A DNA stretch of 64,000 nt from Actinomycetota bacterium (GTDB lineage: Bacteria > Actinomycetota > Actinomycetes > S36-B12 > CAIYMF01): assembly GCA_009697815.1 (NCBI GenBank), contig WLRQ01000002.1, positions 1 to 64,000 of the forward strand. The letters run 5' to 3'. Positions 53,865-63,297 of this stretch are shown here, in pieces; the stretch's first letter is position 1, and every line of letters begins with the position of its first letter. The notes beneath the pieces are model-generated. The model was given only the letters and a program-made list of their open reading frames with translations. It ran no database searches and had not been told where the DNA came from. Both the position numbers and the translations under genes were made by a program.

Positions 53865-54736
53865 GTCGAACCTCCCGCGCCGCGCTCGCGCGCGGACCGC
53901 GCATTGAGCCAGTCCGCACAACGCGTCATGGGAACCGTGAGCGCGATGAAGAGCACTGCGGCGACGACATACGGAGTGAAGTTGAAGGTGAACGATGAAT
54001 CAATCTGCGCCTGTCGCAGCGCCTCGATGGGCCCGATGACAGACACGAGAGCCGTGTCCTTCTGCAAGGAGATGAAGTCGTTGAGGAGCGGGGGCACCAC
54101 GCGCCTGACGGCCTGGGGCAGCACAACGTAGCGGGTGGTCTGAACCGACGAAAGCCCGAGGGACCGCGCCGCCGCACGCTGCGAGGGATGAACAGAGTCG
54201 ATCCCCGCCCGGAACACCTCAGCGACGTAGGCGCTGTAGGAGATCACGAGCGCAACGGTGCCCCAGACCAGTGGGTCATTCGGCACTCCGGAGAGCCCGA
54301 GGGCCGGGACTCCGAAACCGAGCAGGAATACGAGCAGAATCGTGGGAATGCCGCGGAAGATGTCGGTGTAGACGGTGGCGACTACCCGAAGGGGAAAGGT
54401 CAGCGGACTTCTCGTGCCGCGCGAGAGAGCGATTGCCAGGCCCACGACAAGAATCAATGGCTCTGCGACCAGGAAGATCCGGACGTTCAACCAGAACGCC
54501 GATGCGATCTCCGGCAGCGTGGAGCCGATCTGTTCGCCACTGAAGAAGGTGTCGCGCACCAGAGGCCAGCCCGCAGCGGACGTCACGAGCGCGACACCAG
54601 CCACCACCACGACGGCGATCGATACGGACGCGATCACCGTGTCCCGGATCGCCTTGCGACGCTGGAGATCGCGACGAACAGGATCGACGTAGGGAATCGG
54701 TGCCCCGGTGTCGGGCTCCGTACCGGAAGTCGTCAC
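53861..54736 (-). CDS. Polar amino-acid ABC transporter permease
   Basis: A 291-residue HisMQ-type permease with about five helices after a soluble N-terminus. The EAA-like loop is A-R-S-L-G-L-S-S-V-Q-T-T-R-Y-V-V-L-P-Q-A, and E-V-F-R-A-G-I-D-S-V is family-like. I choose the GTG at 54736; a longer frame upstream reaches into the binding protein gene and looks spurious. The N-terminus is more extended than usual. Confidence 0.9.
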   Translation of the reverse strand: MTTSGTEPDTGAPIPYVDPVRRDLQRRKAIRDTVIASVSIAVVVVAGVALVTSAAGWPLVRDTFFSGEQIGSTLPEIASAFWLNVRIFLVAEPLILVVGLAIALSRGTRSPLTFPLRVVATVYTDIFRGIPTILLVFLLGFGVPALGLSGVPNDPLVWGTVALVISYSAYVAEVFRAGIDSVHPSQRAAARSLGLSSVQTTRYVVLPQAVRRVVPPLLNDFISLQKDTALVSVIGPIEALRQAQIDSSFTFNFTPYVVAAVLFIALTVPMTRCADWLNARSARERGAGGST

Positions 54737-54770
54737 CCCGGGTGTCCGTCGCGGCCTCGAGATGGCAGAA

Positions 54771-55679
54771 CTAGGAAGTGAAGTACGGCGCGCCCACGCC
54801 AGCCAGCCACGTGTCCTGGATCTTCTGGAGCTCGCCTGAGGTCTTGAGGTCGGCAAGCACCTTGTTCACACACGGCAGGAGCGGGCTGTCCTTCTGGAAC
54901 AGCATGCCGTACTGCTCGGCACCAGCTGCGTCGACGGCCGCGAACTGACCGACAATCTTGCTGCCGTCAATCTCTGCCGCCGTGACGTAGTAAGCCGTCG
55001 GGAGGTCGACGACGATGCCGTCGATCTGGCCGCTCGCCAACGCCGCCTTGGCGCCGTTGGTGTCGTTGTACACGAAGGGCTGCTGCGTGGGCTTGATGTC
55101 GCTGAGGATGTACTTCAGGCTCGTCGTCCCGACCTGTGCGCCAAGCTTGGCCGCCTGCAACGCCGCGAGGGTCGTAGCTCCTGCGATCTTCGATGTCGTG
55201 AGCGCGACGACCGCCTGGTTGACGGTGTAGTACCCGTCGGAGAACGACACCACCTTCGCGCGCTCGGGCGTGATCGAGATCTGGTTGATGTCGAAGTCGA
55301 ATGTCTTCTTGCCCGGGGCGTATGAGTTGTTGAACGGCACCACGACCCACGTGACATCAGCACTCGCGAAGCCGAGCTTCTCTGCCACGGCGTAGGCCAC
55401 CGCCGACTCGAATCCCTGGCCGTTCGCCGGCTTGTCGTCGGCGAAGTACGGCGGGTATGCGGGAGTGTCCGTGCCGACCGTGAGCTTTCCGGCCGTCACT
55501 GTCGTGAGTGCGCCGGTCGCACAGGGGTCAGCGGATGCGGAGGGGCTCTCGGAGGCCGTCGTCGACCCGGGGGCCGACACGCTCTCAGTGATCGACGGGT
55601 CGACGGTCGTGGACGAGCCACAGCCGGCCAGAAGCAGGCCTGCGAAGGCGGGCACGAGGACGGTCAAACTACGGCGCAT
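54771..55679 (-). CDS. Amino-acid ABC transporter substrate-binding lipoprotein
   Basis: A 302-residue SBP family 3 lipoprotein. The lipobox L-L-A-G-C is at about residues 16-20, followed by a Ser/Thr-rich tether. The binding domain starts L-T-V-G-T-D-T-P-A-Y-P-P-Y and has G-F-E-S-A-V-A-Y-A and F-D-F-D-I-N-Q-I-S-I-T. It is the first of three ABC genes. The ligand, perhaps glutamine or another polar amino acid, is open. Confidence 0.9.
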   Translation of the reverse strand: MRRSLTVLVPAFAGLLLAGCGSSTTVDPSITESVSAPGSTTASESPSASADPCATGALTTVTAGKLTVGTDTPAYPPYFADDKPANGQGFESAVAYAVAEKLGFASADVTWVVVPFNNSYAPGKKTFDFDINQISITPERAKVVSFSDGYYTVNQAVVALTTSKIAGATTLAALQAAKLGAQVGTTSLKYILSDIKPTQQPFVYNDTNGAKAALASGQIDGIVVDLPTAYYVTAAEIDGSKIVGQFAAVDAAGAEQYGMLFQKDSPLLPCVNKVLADLKTSGELQKIQDTWLAGVGAPYFTS

Positions 55680-55819
55680 GGAAAACCTCCGAATAGGCGC
55701 GGGCGTTCCCCCACCTGTCCACAGTCTGCCAAGGTCCCTACGATTCAGCCACGCCGACCTCCCGGATCGCCCCGAGGGCTCGATCAGCACGCGCGCGGCG
55801 CCCGTTCAGTGCCGGCTGT

Positions 55820-57550
55820 TCAGCGGCGCCCGACCGCCCACGCGCGTACCTTCTCGATCCGCGCCCGCAACTCCAGGCCACTCGCCCGAGCGACCTCCGG
55901 CCCACCACAAGCTCGCCGCAGCTCGGCGTGGACCAGGGCTTGCGAGGATGCACTCTGCCGGGCGTAGCCCTTCACGCACTCGTTCAGCTCGCGCTTGAGC
56001 GCCGGTATGTCGGCGGTGATCACCGCGGGCTCCGCATCGAGCCTGGCTGCGGCTCTGCCACCTCGTGCGCGCAGCAGGTCAGTCACTTGCGCGGCATCGA
56101 GCAGGCCGGGGATGCCCAGGAACTCCTCCTCCTCAGCGCTGCCCGAGGTGATCGCACCCCCGAACTCACCGCCGTCGAAGAGCACACGGTCGAAGGTCGC
56201 CTCACTCTCCAGCGCTTCGAAACTGAGCTGGTCGTCGACTAGATGATCGGCGGTGTCGCGCTGAGCGAGTGCCTGGGCCATGAGGATGTCCTCCTCACTC
56301 CAGGTGCCGTCGCTGGCACGACCGAGGACGTGATCGCGCTCCTCCTCGAGTTCGCCAGCCAGACGCAGCAGCAGGGGCACGCTGGGAAGAAAGATATTGG
56401 CGGTCTCACCGCGGCGCCGGGCGCGCACGAACCGGCCTACGGCCTGGGCGAAGTAGAGCGGGGTCGAGGTGGAGGTCGCATAGACCCCCACCATCAAACG
56501 AGGCACATCAACCCCCTCGCTGACCATCCTCACCGCCACCATCCAACGGTCGGCGCCATCGGCGAACGCGCTGATGCGCGCCCCGGCCTTGGGGTCGTCC
56601 GACAAGACGAGCGTCGGCTTGTGCCCCGTGATCGACTCGAGCTGTTTGGCGTAGGCGCGTGCCTTCGTCTGGTCGGTGGCGATCACGAGGCCCGCCGCGT
56701 CGGGGACGTGCTTGCGTACCTCAGTCAGCCGTCTGTCGGCCGCACGCAGTACTTGCGGAATCCACTCCCCCTGCGGATCGAGCGCGGTGCGCCAGGCTTG
56801 CTGGGTGACGTCCTTGGCCTGGTCTGCGCCGAGCACGGCGCTCACCTCGTCACCTGCCCGGGTGCGCCATCGCATCCGGCCGCTGTAGGCGAGAAACATC
56901 ACGGGGCGGACGACGTGGTCGCGGAGCGCGTCCGCGTAGCCATACACGTGGTCGGCCGCGCTGCGGGGGATGCCGTCGGGGCCCGGCGCGTACGTCACGA
57001 ACGGGATCGGGTTGATATCACTGCGGAAGGGCGTCCCCGTCAGGGACAGTCGACGAGTCGCCGGCTCGAATGCCTCTCGGATCGATTCACCCCACGAGAG
57101 TGAATCGGCGGCGTGGTGCACCTCGTCGAGGATCACGAGGGTCTTGCGATCTTCGGTGCGGCGACGGTAGAGAAGTGAGTTGGCCGCCACCCCGGCATAG
57201 GTGACGGCGATGCCGAGGTAATCACTGCTCGTCGCGCCTCGAGCGCCGGAGAAGTCCGGATCGAGGGGGATCCCGACGCGGGCAGCCACCTGCGCCCACT
57301 GCGTCTTGAGATGCTCGGTCGGGGCGACCACGATCACCCGCTCGATGATGTGACGCTCGAGGAGCTCCCCTGCCAGTCGCAGCGCGTAGGTGGTCTTGCC
57401 AGCACCCGGTGTCGCGACCGTGAGGAAATCCCGCGGCTGACGCTCGAGGTAGGCATCGACCGCGGCCTGCTGCCATGCCCTCAATCGCTCCGCGGCACCA
57501 CGCGGCGCGCGAGCCGGGTAGGCCGGCGGCAGGTGCGAAGCGAGTGGCAT
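55820..57550 (-). CDS. Superfamily 2 DEAD/DEAH-box helicase
   Basis: A 576-residue helicase-like ATPase. Motif I is A-T-P-G-A-G-K-T-T, motif II D-E-V-H-H and motif III S-L-T-G-T-P-F-R-S. The C-terminal lobe has V-S-E-G-V-D-V-P-R (motif V) and Q-A-V-G-R-F-V-R-A-R-R (motif VI). It lacks any recognisable nuclease or extra domain and resembles the stand-alone type found near DUF3039 in actinobacteria. DNA repair is the usual guess. Confidence 0.9.
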   Translation of the reverse strand: MPLASHLPPAYPARAPRGAAERLRAWQQAAVDAYLERQPRDFLTVATPGAGKTTYALRLAGELLERHIIERVIVVAPTEHLKTQWAQVAARVGIPLDPDFSGARGATSSDYLGIAVTYAGVAANSLLYRRRTEDRKTLVILDEVHHAADSLSWGESIREAFEPATRRLSLTGTPFRSDINPIPFVTYAPGPDGIPRSAADHVYGYADALRDHVVRPVMFLAYSGRMRWRTRAGDEVSAVLGADQAKDVTQQAWRTALDPQGEWIPQVLRAADRRLTEVRKHVPDAAGLVIATDQTKARAYAKQLESITGHKPTLVLSDDPKAGARISAFADGADRWMVAVRMVSEGVDVPRLMVGVYATSTSTPLYFAQAVGRFVRARRRGETANIFLPSVPLLLRLAGELEEERDHVLGRASDGTWSEEDILMAQALAQRDTADHLVDDQLSFEALESEATFDRVLFDGGEFGGAITSGSAEEEEFLGIPGLLDAAQVTDLLRARGGRAAARLDAEPAVITADIPALKRELNECVKGYARQSASSQALVHAELRRACGGPEVARASGLELRARIEKVRAWAVGRR

Positions 57551-57652
57551 AGAACGGCGACTCTAGGCGAGCCCAGACAACGACATGCCCGGGTACGTGG
57601 TGGCGTGTGTCACCCAGGATTGCGTGCTAACGGGGCCGGCGCGGAGCCTCGA

Positions 57653-57967
57653 TCAGGCGTCGTCGCCCTTGCCCTTGTCCTTGCCCTTGCCCTTGTCCTT
57701 GCGCTCGGGTATGCCGTCGTAGATCCGCTTGCAGTCCGGGCACACCGGGAACTTCGCCGGGTCGCGTCCGGGGATCCACGTCTTGCCGCACAGGGCGATG
57801 ACCGGGGTGCCGGTGACCGCCGACTCGACGATCTTGTCCTTCTTCACGTAGTGCGCAAAGCGTTCGTGGTCGCCGTCGCCGTGCGAGGTGGCGGGGCGGT
57901 CCTCCACCATCGTGCCGCCCCCGATTTCGGGCTCGGGCATCGGCAGCGGCTCGAAAGGCGTTGTCAT
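57653..57967 (-). CDS. DUF3039 zinc-ribbon-like protein
   Basis: A 104-residue protein. H-E-R-F-A-H-Y-V, then A-L-C-G-K-T-W-I-P-G-R-D-P and C-P-D-C-K, define DUF3039, with a likely metal site formed by His and the three Cys. The C-terminus is a K-G-K-D repeat tail. It sits between the helicase and yqgE, an order I believe is common in actinobacteria. Confidence 0.88.
   Translation of the reverse strand: MTTPFEPLPMPEPEIGGGTMVEDRPATSHGDGDHERFAHYVKKDKIVESAVTGTPVIALCGKTWIPGRDPAKFPVCPDCKRIYDGIPERKDKGKGKDKGKGDDA
57660..57702. repeat. Imperfect low-complexity repeat coding for a Lys-Gly-Asp tail
   Basis: Units of CCTTGC and CCTTGT alternate, so the minus strand codes (D/G)-K-G-K-type residues at the end of the DUF3039 protein. 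It is a likely site of length change by slippage. Confidence 0.75.
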
Positions 57968-58047
57968 GCGCGACATCGTACGGCGCTCGGCATCCCCCAC
58001 AAGGCCCGCGCCTCGAGTGGGGAACGCGGCAACGCAGCTGTGACGAT

Positions 58048-58638
58048 TCAGTTCAACGAAGGGTCGCGTGAGGGCGTGGCCACGAAGGCCAGATCACCCT
58101 GCTGCCGACGAAGCACGCGATGCCACAGCCCCTCCGGGTCGTGGTCGAACACATCGTCGGGGCCGCCGTCGATGACGTACCACGCACCTTCGGCGACCTC
58201 GTCGTCCAGTTGACCCGAACCCCATCCGGCATACCCGGCATAGATCCGGATCGCACCGAGGGCGGCACGAGCGTTCTCGGGGTCCAGGTCGAGATCGACG
58301 AGCCCGAACGGCCCAGCCACCCGTCGGAACCCCTCCGGCTCGGGTCCGTCGAATGGGCCGGGCAGGAGTCCAAGGGCGAGGGCGCTGTCATCGGCCACCG
58401 GCCCGCCGGTGAACAGGACATCCGTTCCGGTGGTGAGACCGTCCCAGGGAGGGAGTACGACGCCCACGGGCACGTGCGAGGGCCGGTTGAGCACGATGCC
58501 GAGGCTCCCGTCCTCGTCATGGTCGAGCAAGAGGATGACCGTGCGTGAGAAGTTCGGATCCGAGAGCGCCGGGGCGGCCACCAGCAGTCGGCCAGCAAGG
58601 GGGATGGCCAGCGGGACATCCAACGGTTCGAGAGTCAC
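58048..58638 (-). CDS. YqgE/AlgH family protein
   Basis: A 196-residue YqgE protein. Family motifs are G-R-L-L-V-A-A-P-A-L, D-P-N-F-S-R-T-V-I-L-L-L-D-H, G-I-V-L-N-R-P, F-T-G-G-P-V and Y-A-G-Y-A-G-W-G-S-G-Q-L. The GTG at 58638 is the only near start in frame with the conserved core. Its function is uncertain. It is divergent from whiB. Confidence 0.92.
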   Translation of the reverse strand: MTLEPLDVPLAIPLAGRLLVAAPALSDPNFSRTVILLLDHDEDGSLGIVLNRPSHVPVGVVLPPWDGLTTGTDVLFTGGPVADDSALALGLLPGPFDGPEPEGFRRVAGPFGLVDLDLDPENARAALGAIRIYAGYAGWGSGQLDDEVAEGAWYVIDGGPDDVFDHDPEGLWHRVLRRQQGDLAFVATPSRDPSLN

Positions 58639-58825
58639 ACCACCCAGGATGCCTTGTCCTGAGCGAAAAGGGCACGCGTAACCGAGGTCACTGGGTACCG
58701 TGGTCAAAGTCAGGCGGGAATGTTGATCTCGGCGTAGCCTGACGAAGAGTAAGGAACTGTTCACGAGGCGTAGCAAGGAGTCGCCGCGTGGGGGTCAGGC
58801 AAGACTGCAACGAGGAGGTCGTGAC

Positions 58826-59167
58826 ATGCCACAGCAACCACTCGCGCAGGTCCCACTGGACGCCACCTGGGACTGGCAGGAGCACGGCGCATGCCGTGAG
58901 GCCGACACAGCCCTGTTCTTCCACCCGCAGAACGAACGCGGACTCTCACGCGTCCGCCGTGACCGGGCAGCGAAGTCGGTCTGCGCCCGATGCGATGTCC
59001 GGCTCGACTGCGCCGACTATGCGATCCGCGCGCGCGAACCATATGGCGTATGGGGCGGCCTCACCGAGGAGGAACGGGAGCGCATCTATACCCGCAGCAC
59101 CCTGAGTGAGTACGGCCGCGAGAAGGGCGCCGGCCTCCGCGCTGCGGCCGACTCCACCCCGCTGTAA
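58826..59167 (+). CDS. WhiB-family iron-sulfur transcriptional regulator
   Basis: A 113-residue WhiB protein. The [4Fe-4S]-binding cysteines are Cys23, Cys53, Cys56 and Cys62 (C-x29-C-x2-C-x5-C), and the G-V-W-G-G turn is at 74-78, with a basic C-terminus. A GAGGAGG ribosome site precedes the ATG. It is limited to actinobacteria and some of their phages. Which WhiB subclass it is I cannot say. Confidence 0.95.
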   Translation: MPQQPLAQVPLDATWDWQEHGACREADTALFFHPQNERGLSRVRRDRAAKSVCARCDVRLDCADYAIRAREPYGVWGGLTEEERERIYTRSTLSEYGREKGAGLRAAADSTPL

Positions 59168-59248
59168 TCCTTCGCCCCCACACGCGGACGCCCCCGCGCT
59201 GCGACCACCACGTGCCCTCGTCGGCCACAATGGTGGCGAGAGGGTGAC

Positions 59249-59266
59249 AACTACGCGCTCGTAGTT
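59249..59266. promoter_or_regulatory. Inverted repeat upstream of the ornithine carbamoyltransferase gene
   Basis: AACTACG-CGCT-CGTAGTT has seven-base perfect arms and a four-base spacer. It lies 121 bases before the carbamoyltransferase start and 82 after whiB, with AT-richer arms than the surroundings. An operator is more likely than a terminator, as no T tract follows. The binder is not known. Confidence 0.4.
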
Positions 59267-59387
59267 CGAGAACAGCGCGCAGGGCCACCGACTCAGCGTG
59301 ACTTTCCCTGACTCGCCCCATCACGTGTGCCGCCGCGTCCTGACCACGTGACCGGCAGCGTTCCTTAGCCCCACTGGAGACGACGCC

Positions 59388-60395
59388 ATGCCGGTGAACC
59401 TGCGCGACCGCGACTTCCTCAAGGAGGTCGACTTCACCACGGCGGAGCTCCAGTACCTGCTCGACCTCTCCGCAGACCTCAAGCACGCCAAGCGCACCCG
59501 CACCGAAGTGCCGCGCATGAGCGGCAGGAACGTCGCCCTCATCTTCGAGAAGACCTCCACTCGGACGCGCTGCGCATTCGAGGTCGGGTGCTACGACCAA
59601 GGCGCACGCGTCACCTACCTTGATCCGACCTCATCCCAGCTCGGTCACAAGGAATCGGCGGCTGACACGGCCCGCGTCCTGTCGCGGATGTTCGATGCCA
59701 TCGAGTTCCGTGGCAGTGCCCAGGAGACGGTGGAGACACTCGCGGAGTTCTCCGACGTCCCTGTCTACAACGGGCTCACCGACGAATGGCACCCCACCCA
59801 GATGCTGGCGGACTACCTCACGATGCTCGAGCACGGCAAGGGCCGTGTCGCCGCCGACATCAGCTACTGCTACCTGGGCGACGCCCGCTCGAACATGGGC
59901 CACTCGCTCCTGGTGATGGGCGCGATCATGGGCTCCGACGTCCGCATCGCCGCCCCGAAGGCGCTCTGGCCCAGCGCCGAAGTCCGGGCCATCGCGGCGG
60001 AACGCGCTGCCATGTCGGGCGCGCGGATCACCATCACCGATGATCCTGCCGAGGCGCTACGTGGGGCTGCGTTCGTCCACACCGATGTCTGGGTCTCGAT
60101 GGGTGAACCCAAGGAGGTATGGGACGAACGCGTCGCGCTGCTGACCCCGTACCAGGTCAATGCCGCGACACTCGCGAGCACCGGCGACCCCGACGTGAGG
60201 TTCATGCACTGCCTGCCTGCCTTCCACGACAGCAACACGGTCGTGGGCAAGGAGATCCTTGAGCGCACCGGGATGAGCGAGGGCCTCGAGGTCACCCATG
60301 ACGTCTTCGAGTCGCCGGCCAACATCGCCTTCGACCAGGCCGAGAACCGCTTGCACACGATCAAGGCCGTGATGGTGGCCACGATCGGCGACTGA
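59388..60395 (+). CDS. Ornithine carbamoyltransferase
   Basis: A 335-residue transcarbamylase. The carbamoyl-phosphate loop F-E-K-T-S-T-R-T-R is intact, [10 protein letters not shown] and the ornithine-site F-M-H-C-L-P-A-F-H follow. It starts [10 protein letters not shown] and has the length of the catabolic ArcB-like or bifunctional group. No other arginine gene is nearby, so anabolic (ArgF) and catabolic (ArcB) roles cannot be separated. Confidence 0.94.
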   Translation: MPVNLRDRDFLKEVDFTTAELQYLLDLSADLKHAKRTRTEVPRMSGRNVALIFEKTSTRTRCAFEVGCYDQGARVTYLDPTSSQLGHKESAADTARVLSRMFDAIEFRGSAQETVETLAEFSDVPVYNGLTDEWHPTQMLADYLTMLEHGKGRVAADISYCYLGDARSNMGHSLLVMGAIMGSDVRIAAPKALWPSAEVRAIAAERAAMSGARITITDDPAEALRGAAFVHTDVWVSMGEPKEVWDERVALLTPYQVNAATLASTGDPDVRFMHCLPAFHDSNTVVGKEILERTGMSEGLEVTHDVFESPANIAFDQAENRLHTIKAVMVATIGD

Positions 60396-60403
60396 GCCCA
60401 CGA

Positions 60404-60447
60404 CATGACAGTGCCCGGCCCCCCGAGGGGTGCCGGGCACTGTCATG
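60404..60447. terminator. Bidirectional hairpin between carbamoyltransferase and pckG
   Basis: A 16-base-pair stem (60404-60419 with 60432-60447) with an inner CCCC-GA-GGGG extension. It starts nine bases after the carbamoyltransferase stop and ends eight before the pckG stop, so it can end both transcripts. Confidence 0.85.
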
Positions 60448-60454
60448 TGAACGA

Positions 60455-62278
60455 TCAGGCTGAGGGGGCGACCAACCTGGCGCGCAGGTTGTCGAGCTCG
60501 GTCAGCAGTTCCGCGGGGACCTGATCACCGAACTGGGCGAAGTACTCACCCGTGAGGTCGGCCTCGGCCAACCACGATGCGCGATCGACCGCGAAGAGCT
60601 CGGTGAGCACCTCGTCGGCGATGTCGAGCCCCGTGACATCAAGATCACCGGGCATGGGCAGGCGGCCGATCGGCGTGTCGAGAGCGTCGACGTTGCCTTC
60701 GAGCCGATCGATGATCCAGGCCAGCACACGGCTGTTCTCGCCGTATCCGGGCCAGATGTAGTTGTCATCGGCGTCCTTGCGGAACCAGTTGACCTGGTAG
60801 AGCCGAGGAAGCTTGTCAGCGTCGGTGGAGCGCCCCACCGAGAGCCAGTGGCCCCAGTAGTCGGCCATGTTGTATCCGCAGAAGGGCAGCATGGCGAATG
60901 GGTCACGTCGCAGTTCGCCGACCGTGCCCTCAGCGGCAGCGGTCTTCTCCGAGGCAATGGTCGCTCCGATGAACACCCCGTGCTGCCAGCTGAGCGACTC
61001 ATTGACCAGCGGCACGTTCGTGGCACGACGGCCGCCGAACAGGATCGCCGAGATCGGAACGCCAGCCGGGTCTTCCCAGTTGGGGGCGATCGACGGGCAC
61101 TGCTCAGCCGGGGCCGTGAAGCGGGCGTTGGGGTGTGCGGCGGGGGTGCCGGACTCGGGGGTCCAGTCGTTGCCCTTCCAGTCGATCAGGTGCGCGGGAG
61201 CCTCGTCCGTGAGGCCTTCCCACCAGAAGTCGCCATCATCGGTGAGTGCGACGTTGGTGTAGATGCAGTTGGCCTTGAGGGACTTGATGGCGTTGGCATT
61301 GGTCGCCACGCTCGTGCCGGGCGCAACCCCGAAGAACCCGGCCTCGGGATTGATGGCGTAGAGCCGGCCGTCCTCACCGAAACGCATCCAGCAAATATCG
61401 TCGCCGACGGTCTCGACCTTCCAGCCCGCCAGGCTCGGCTCGAGCATCGCGAGGTTGGTCTTGCCACACGCGGACGGGAACGCTGCGGTCACGTACTTCT
61501 CATGACCGTTCGGATGCGTGAGCTTGAGGATGAGCATGTGCTCAGCGAGCCAACCCTCGTCACGGGCCATCACCGACGCGATGCGCAGGGCGAAGCACTT
61601 CTTCCCCAGCAGGGCGTTGCCGCCATAACCCGATCCGAACGACCAGATCTCGCGTGACTCGGGGAAGTGGACGATGTACTTCGTGTCGCTGCACGGCCAG
61701 GCGACATCGGCCTGTCCCTCGGCGAGCGGGTGACCCACCGAGTGAAGGGCGGGAACGAAGTCGCCGTTCTCTCCGATGAGGTCGAGAGCCTCTTGCCCCA
61801 TGCGGGTCATGATTCGCATGTTGACCACGACGTAGGGCGAGTCGGTGATCTCGACACCGAGCTGGGAGATGCGCGAGCCGAGGGGGCCCATGGAGAACGG
61901 GATGACGTACATGGTGCGGCCGCGCATGCAGCCGGCGAAGAGGCCGTTGAGGGTGGTGCGCATCTCGACGGGGTCGGCCCAGTTGTTGGTGGGCCCGGCA
62001 TCCTGCTGGCGGAGCGAGCAGATGTAGGTGCGGTCCTCCACGCGCGCAACGTCGCTGGGGTGCGAGCGGGCGAGGAAGGAGTTGGGACGGGTCTTCTCAT
62101 TCAGGCGCGTGAACACACCACTGCTGACGAGGAGTTCGGTGAGCCGGTCCCACTCTTCCTGGGAGCCGTTCGCCCATTCGACCCTGTCAGGCTGGGTGAG
62201 GGCGGCAACTTCTTCTACCCACTCGAGCAACTTCTTGTTGCGCGTGGGCGGGTTCTCGAGACCGGGGATCGCCGACAT
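60455..62278 (-). CDS. pckG: Phosphoenolpyruvate carboxykinase (GTP)
   Basis: A 607-residue GTP-type PEPCK that turns oxaloacetate to PEP in gluconeogenesis. The P-loop is [10 protein letters not shown] with the hyper-reactive active-site cysteine, and [21 protein letters not shown] and N-W-F-R-K-D match the GTP family. The length is normal. Its 215-base upstream gap also holds the terminator of cspA. Confidence 0.97.
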   Translation of the reverse strand: MSAIPGLENPPTRNKKLLEWVEEVAALTQPDRVEWANGSQEEWDRLTELLVSSGVFTRLNEKTRPNSFLARSHPSDVARVEDRTYICSLRQQDAGPTNNWADPVEMRTTLNGLFAGCMRGRTMYVIPFSMGPLGSRISQLGVEITDSPYVVVNMRIMTRMGQEALDLIGENGDFVPALHSVGHPLAEGQADVAWPCSDTKYIVHFPESREIWSFGSGYGGNALLGKKCFALRIASVMARDEGWLAEHMLILKLTHPNGHEKYVTAAFPSACGKTNLAMLEPSLAGWKVETVGDDICWMRFGEDGRLYAINPEAGFFGVAPGTSVATNANAIKSLKANCIYTNVALTDDGDFWWEGLTDEAPAHLIDWKGNDWTPESGTPAAHPNARFTAPAEQCPSIAPNWEDPAGVPISAILFGGRRATNVPLVNESLSWQHGVFIGATIASEKTAAAEGTVGELRRDPFAMLPFCGYNMADYWGHWLSVGRSTDADKLPRLYQVNWFRKDADDNYIWPGYGENSRVLAWIIDRLEGNVDALDTPIGRLPMPGDLDVTGLDIADEVLTELFAVDRASWLAEADLTGEYFAQFGDQVPAELLTELDNLRARLVAPSA

Positions 62279-62441
62279 GACTTCGTTGTCCTATCGAGAG
62301 TCGCTACGACCTTCTTCATGAAGGATCCCGTAAGGATGCCCTCACCCGCAGCCTTACCTGCAGCCGGGGGGTCGATTTCCATGACCTATGTGACCAAGGG
62401 CACAGGGTGGCGAGCATGCGCTGGACTGGTTACGACACGAC

Positions 62442-62475
62442 GAAGCGCCCGCCCCCCGAAGGGGACGAGCGCTTC
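62442..62475 (-). terminator. Hairpin terminator downstream of the cold-shock gene
   Basis: GAAGCGC (62442-62448) pairs with GCGCTTC (62469-62475) around an imperfect GC-rich inner stem. On the minus strand it lies 19 bases after the cspA stop. No T tract. Confidence 0.6.
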
Positions 62476-62493
62476 ACCAGGTAATCCGCGAGA

Positions 62494-62697
62494 TCAGACA
62501 GCGCGGACGTTCTCGGCCTGGGGGCCCTTCTGGCCTGTGCCGATCTCGAACTCAACGCGCTGGTTCTCCTCGAGCGAGCGGTAGCCGCTGCCGACGATTG
62601 CGCTGAAGTGAACGAACACATCCGTGTCGCTGCCGTCCGGGGAGATGAAGCCGAAGCCCTTCTCCGCGTTGAACCACTTGACAGTTCCTTGCGCCAT
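62494..62697 (-). CDS. cspA: Cold-shock protein (CspA family)
   Basis: A 67-residue nucleic-acid-binding OB-fold. It begins [19 protein letters not shown], which contains RNP1, and V-F-V-H-F-S-A-I is RNP2. It acts as an RNA chaperone. The ATG at 62697 has a nearby AGGAGA site. It stands alone with a long untranslated region upstream. Confidence 0.97.
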   Translation of the reverse strand: MAQGTVKWFNAEKGFGFISPDGSDTDVFVHFSAIVGSGYRSLEENQRVEFEIGTGQKGPQAENVRAV

Positions 62698-63297
62698 TAC
62701 GTGTCTCCTCATGGGGACGGTGCAGATCGAGCACTTTGCCCGATCCGGGCTGCTTCCCGTCGTTGTGTCAGACCTGCCCATGGGGACGTGTCTTGCGAGG
62801 CCACCGGAGGTCTCCCACCGGAACCCAGTACGAACGAAGTACTGCAACCACGATGAGCATACTCACGTAAAGTGCTCCGGCACCATGCCCAATGGCGAAT
62901 GAGTTACGCGGCGACCTTCTCCCTCGCCGAGCAACGGCCGCTCACGGGCGTCTTTAGGTGACGGCGCCCACCTGGCACCCTCCGAAACTTGAGCGTATTC
63001 AGCGTCCATCTTGAGGGGCAGGAGAGGTTTGTCCGTCATAGTCGAGCCACAACTTGATGAGGGAAGGCTGCCCTATCCCAGCCGCGCTCCTCGGTCGCAC
63101 AGACCTCAGCGCGGTGAGGGCACTTCCCCTCCTAGACAGGACCCGGTACCCCCCCACCGTGGTCCGTACGCTGACGGCCCCCCTCACCCCCCCGAGGCGG
63201 GGCCGTCAGCGCGTGCGCGCCATGTCGCTGGCACCGCGTGTCGGCGAGCACCTGAAGATGCTGACTCGTTGATCAGCAACGGCGTACGCTCGCCGCC
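62698..63297. other. 600-base gap without a convincing gene
   Basis: Divergent cspA and the flavoenzyme gene start at each end. The cspA side probably carries the long 5' leader usual for cold-shock genes. Short ORFs in the middle have no ribosome site or familiar sequence. The only clear structure is the hairpin at 63171-63209. Confidence 0.7.
63171..63209. terminator. Hairpin in the cspA-flavoenzyme gap
   Basis: CTGACGGCCCC (63171-63181) pairs with GGGGCCGTCAG (63199-63209), an 11-base perfect stem with a C-rich 17-base loop. It has no T tract. It may be a terminator, or a structured leader of the flavoenzyme gene about 90 bases on. Confidence 0.45.

Noticed and set aside
53861-55790. Longer starts for the amino-acid permease and binding protein
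   Set aside because: The extensions are Arg/Ser-rich, overlap neighbouring genes or precede a clear signal peptide, so internal GTG/ATG starts fit better.
57660-57702. CRISPR-like or regulatory repeat near the DUF3039 gene
   Set aside because: The repeat is a six-base low-complexity run that codes for the Lys/Gly/Asp tail of the protein, with no spacers.
63054-63272. 72-residue ORF in the cspA-flavoenzyme gap
   Set aside because: No ribosome site, no recognisable motif, and it contains the 63171-63209 hairpin.
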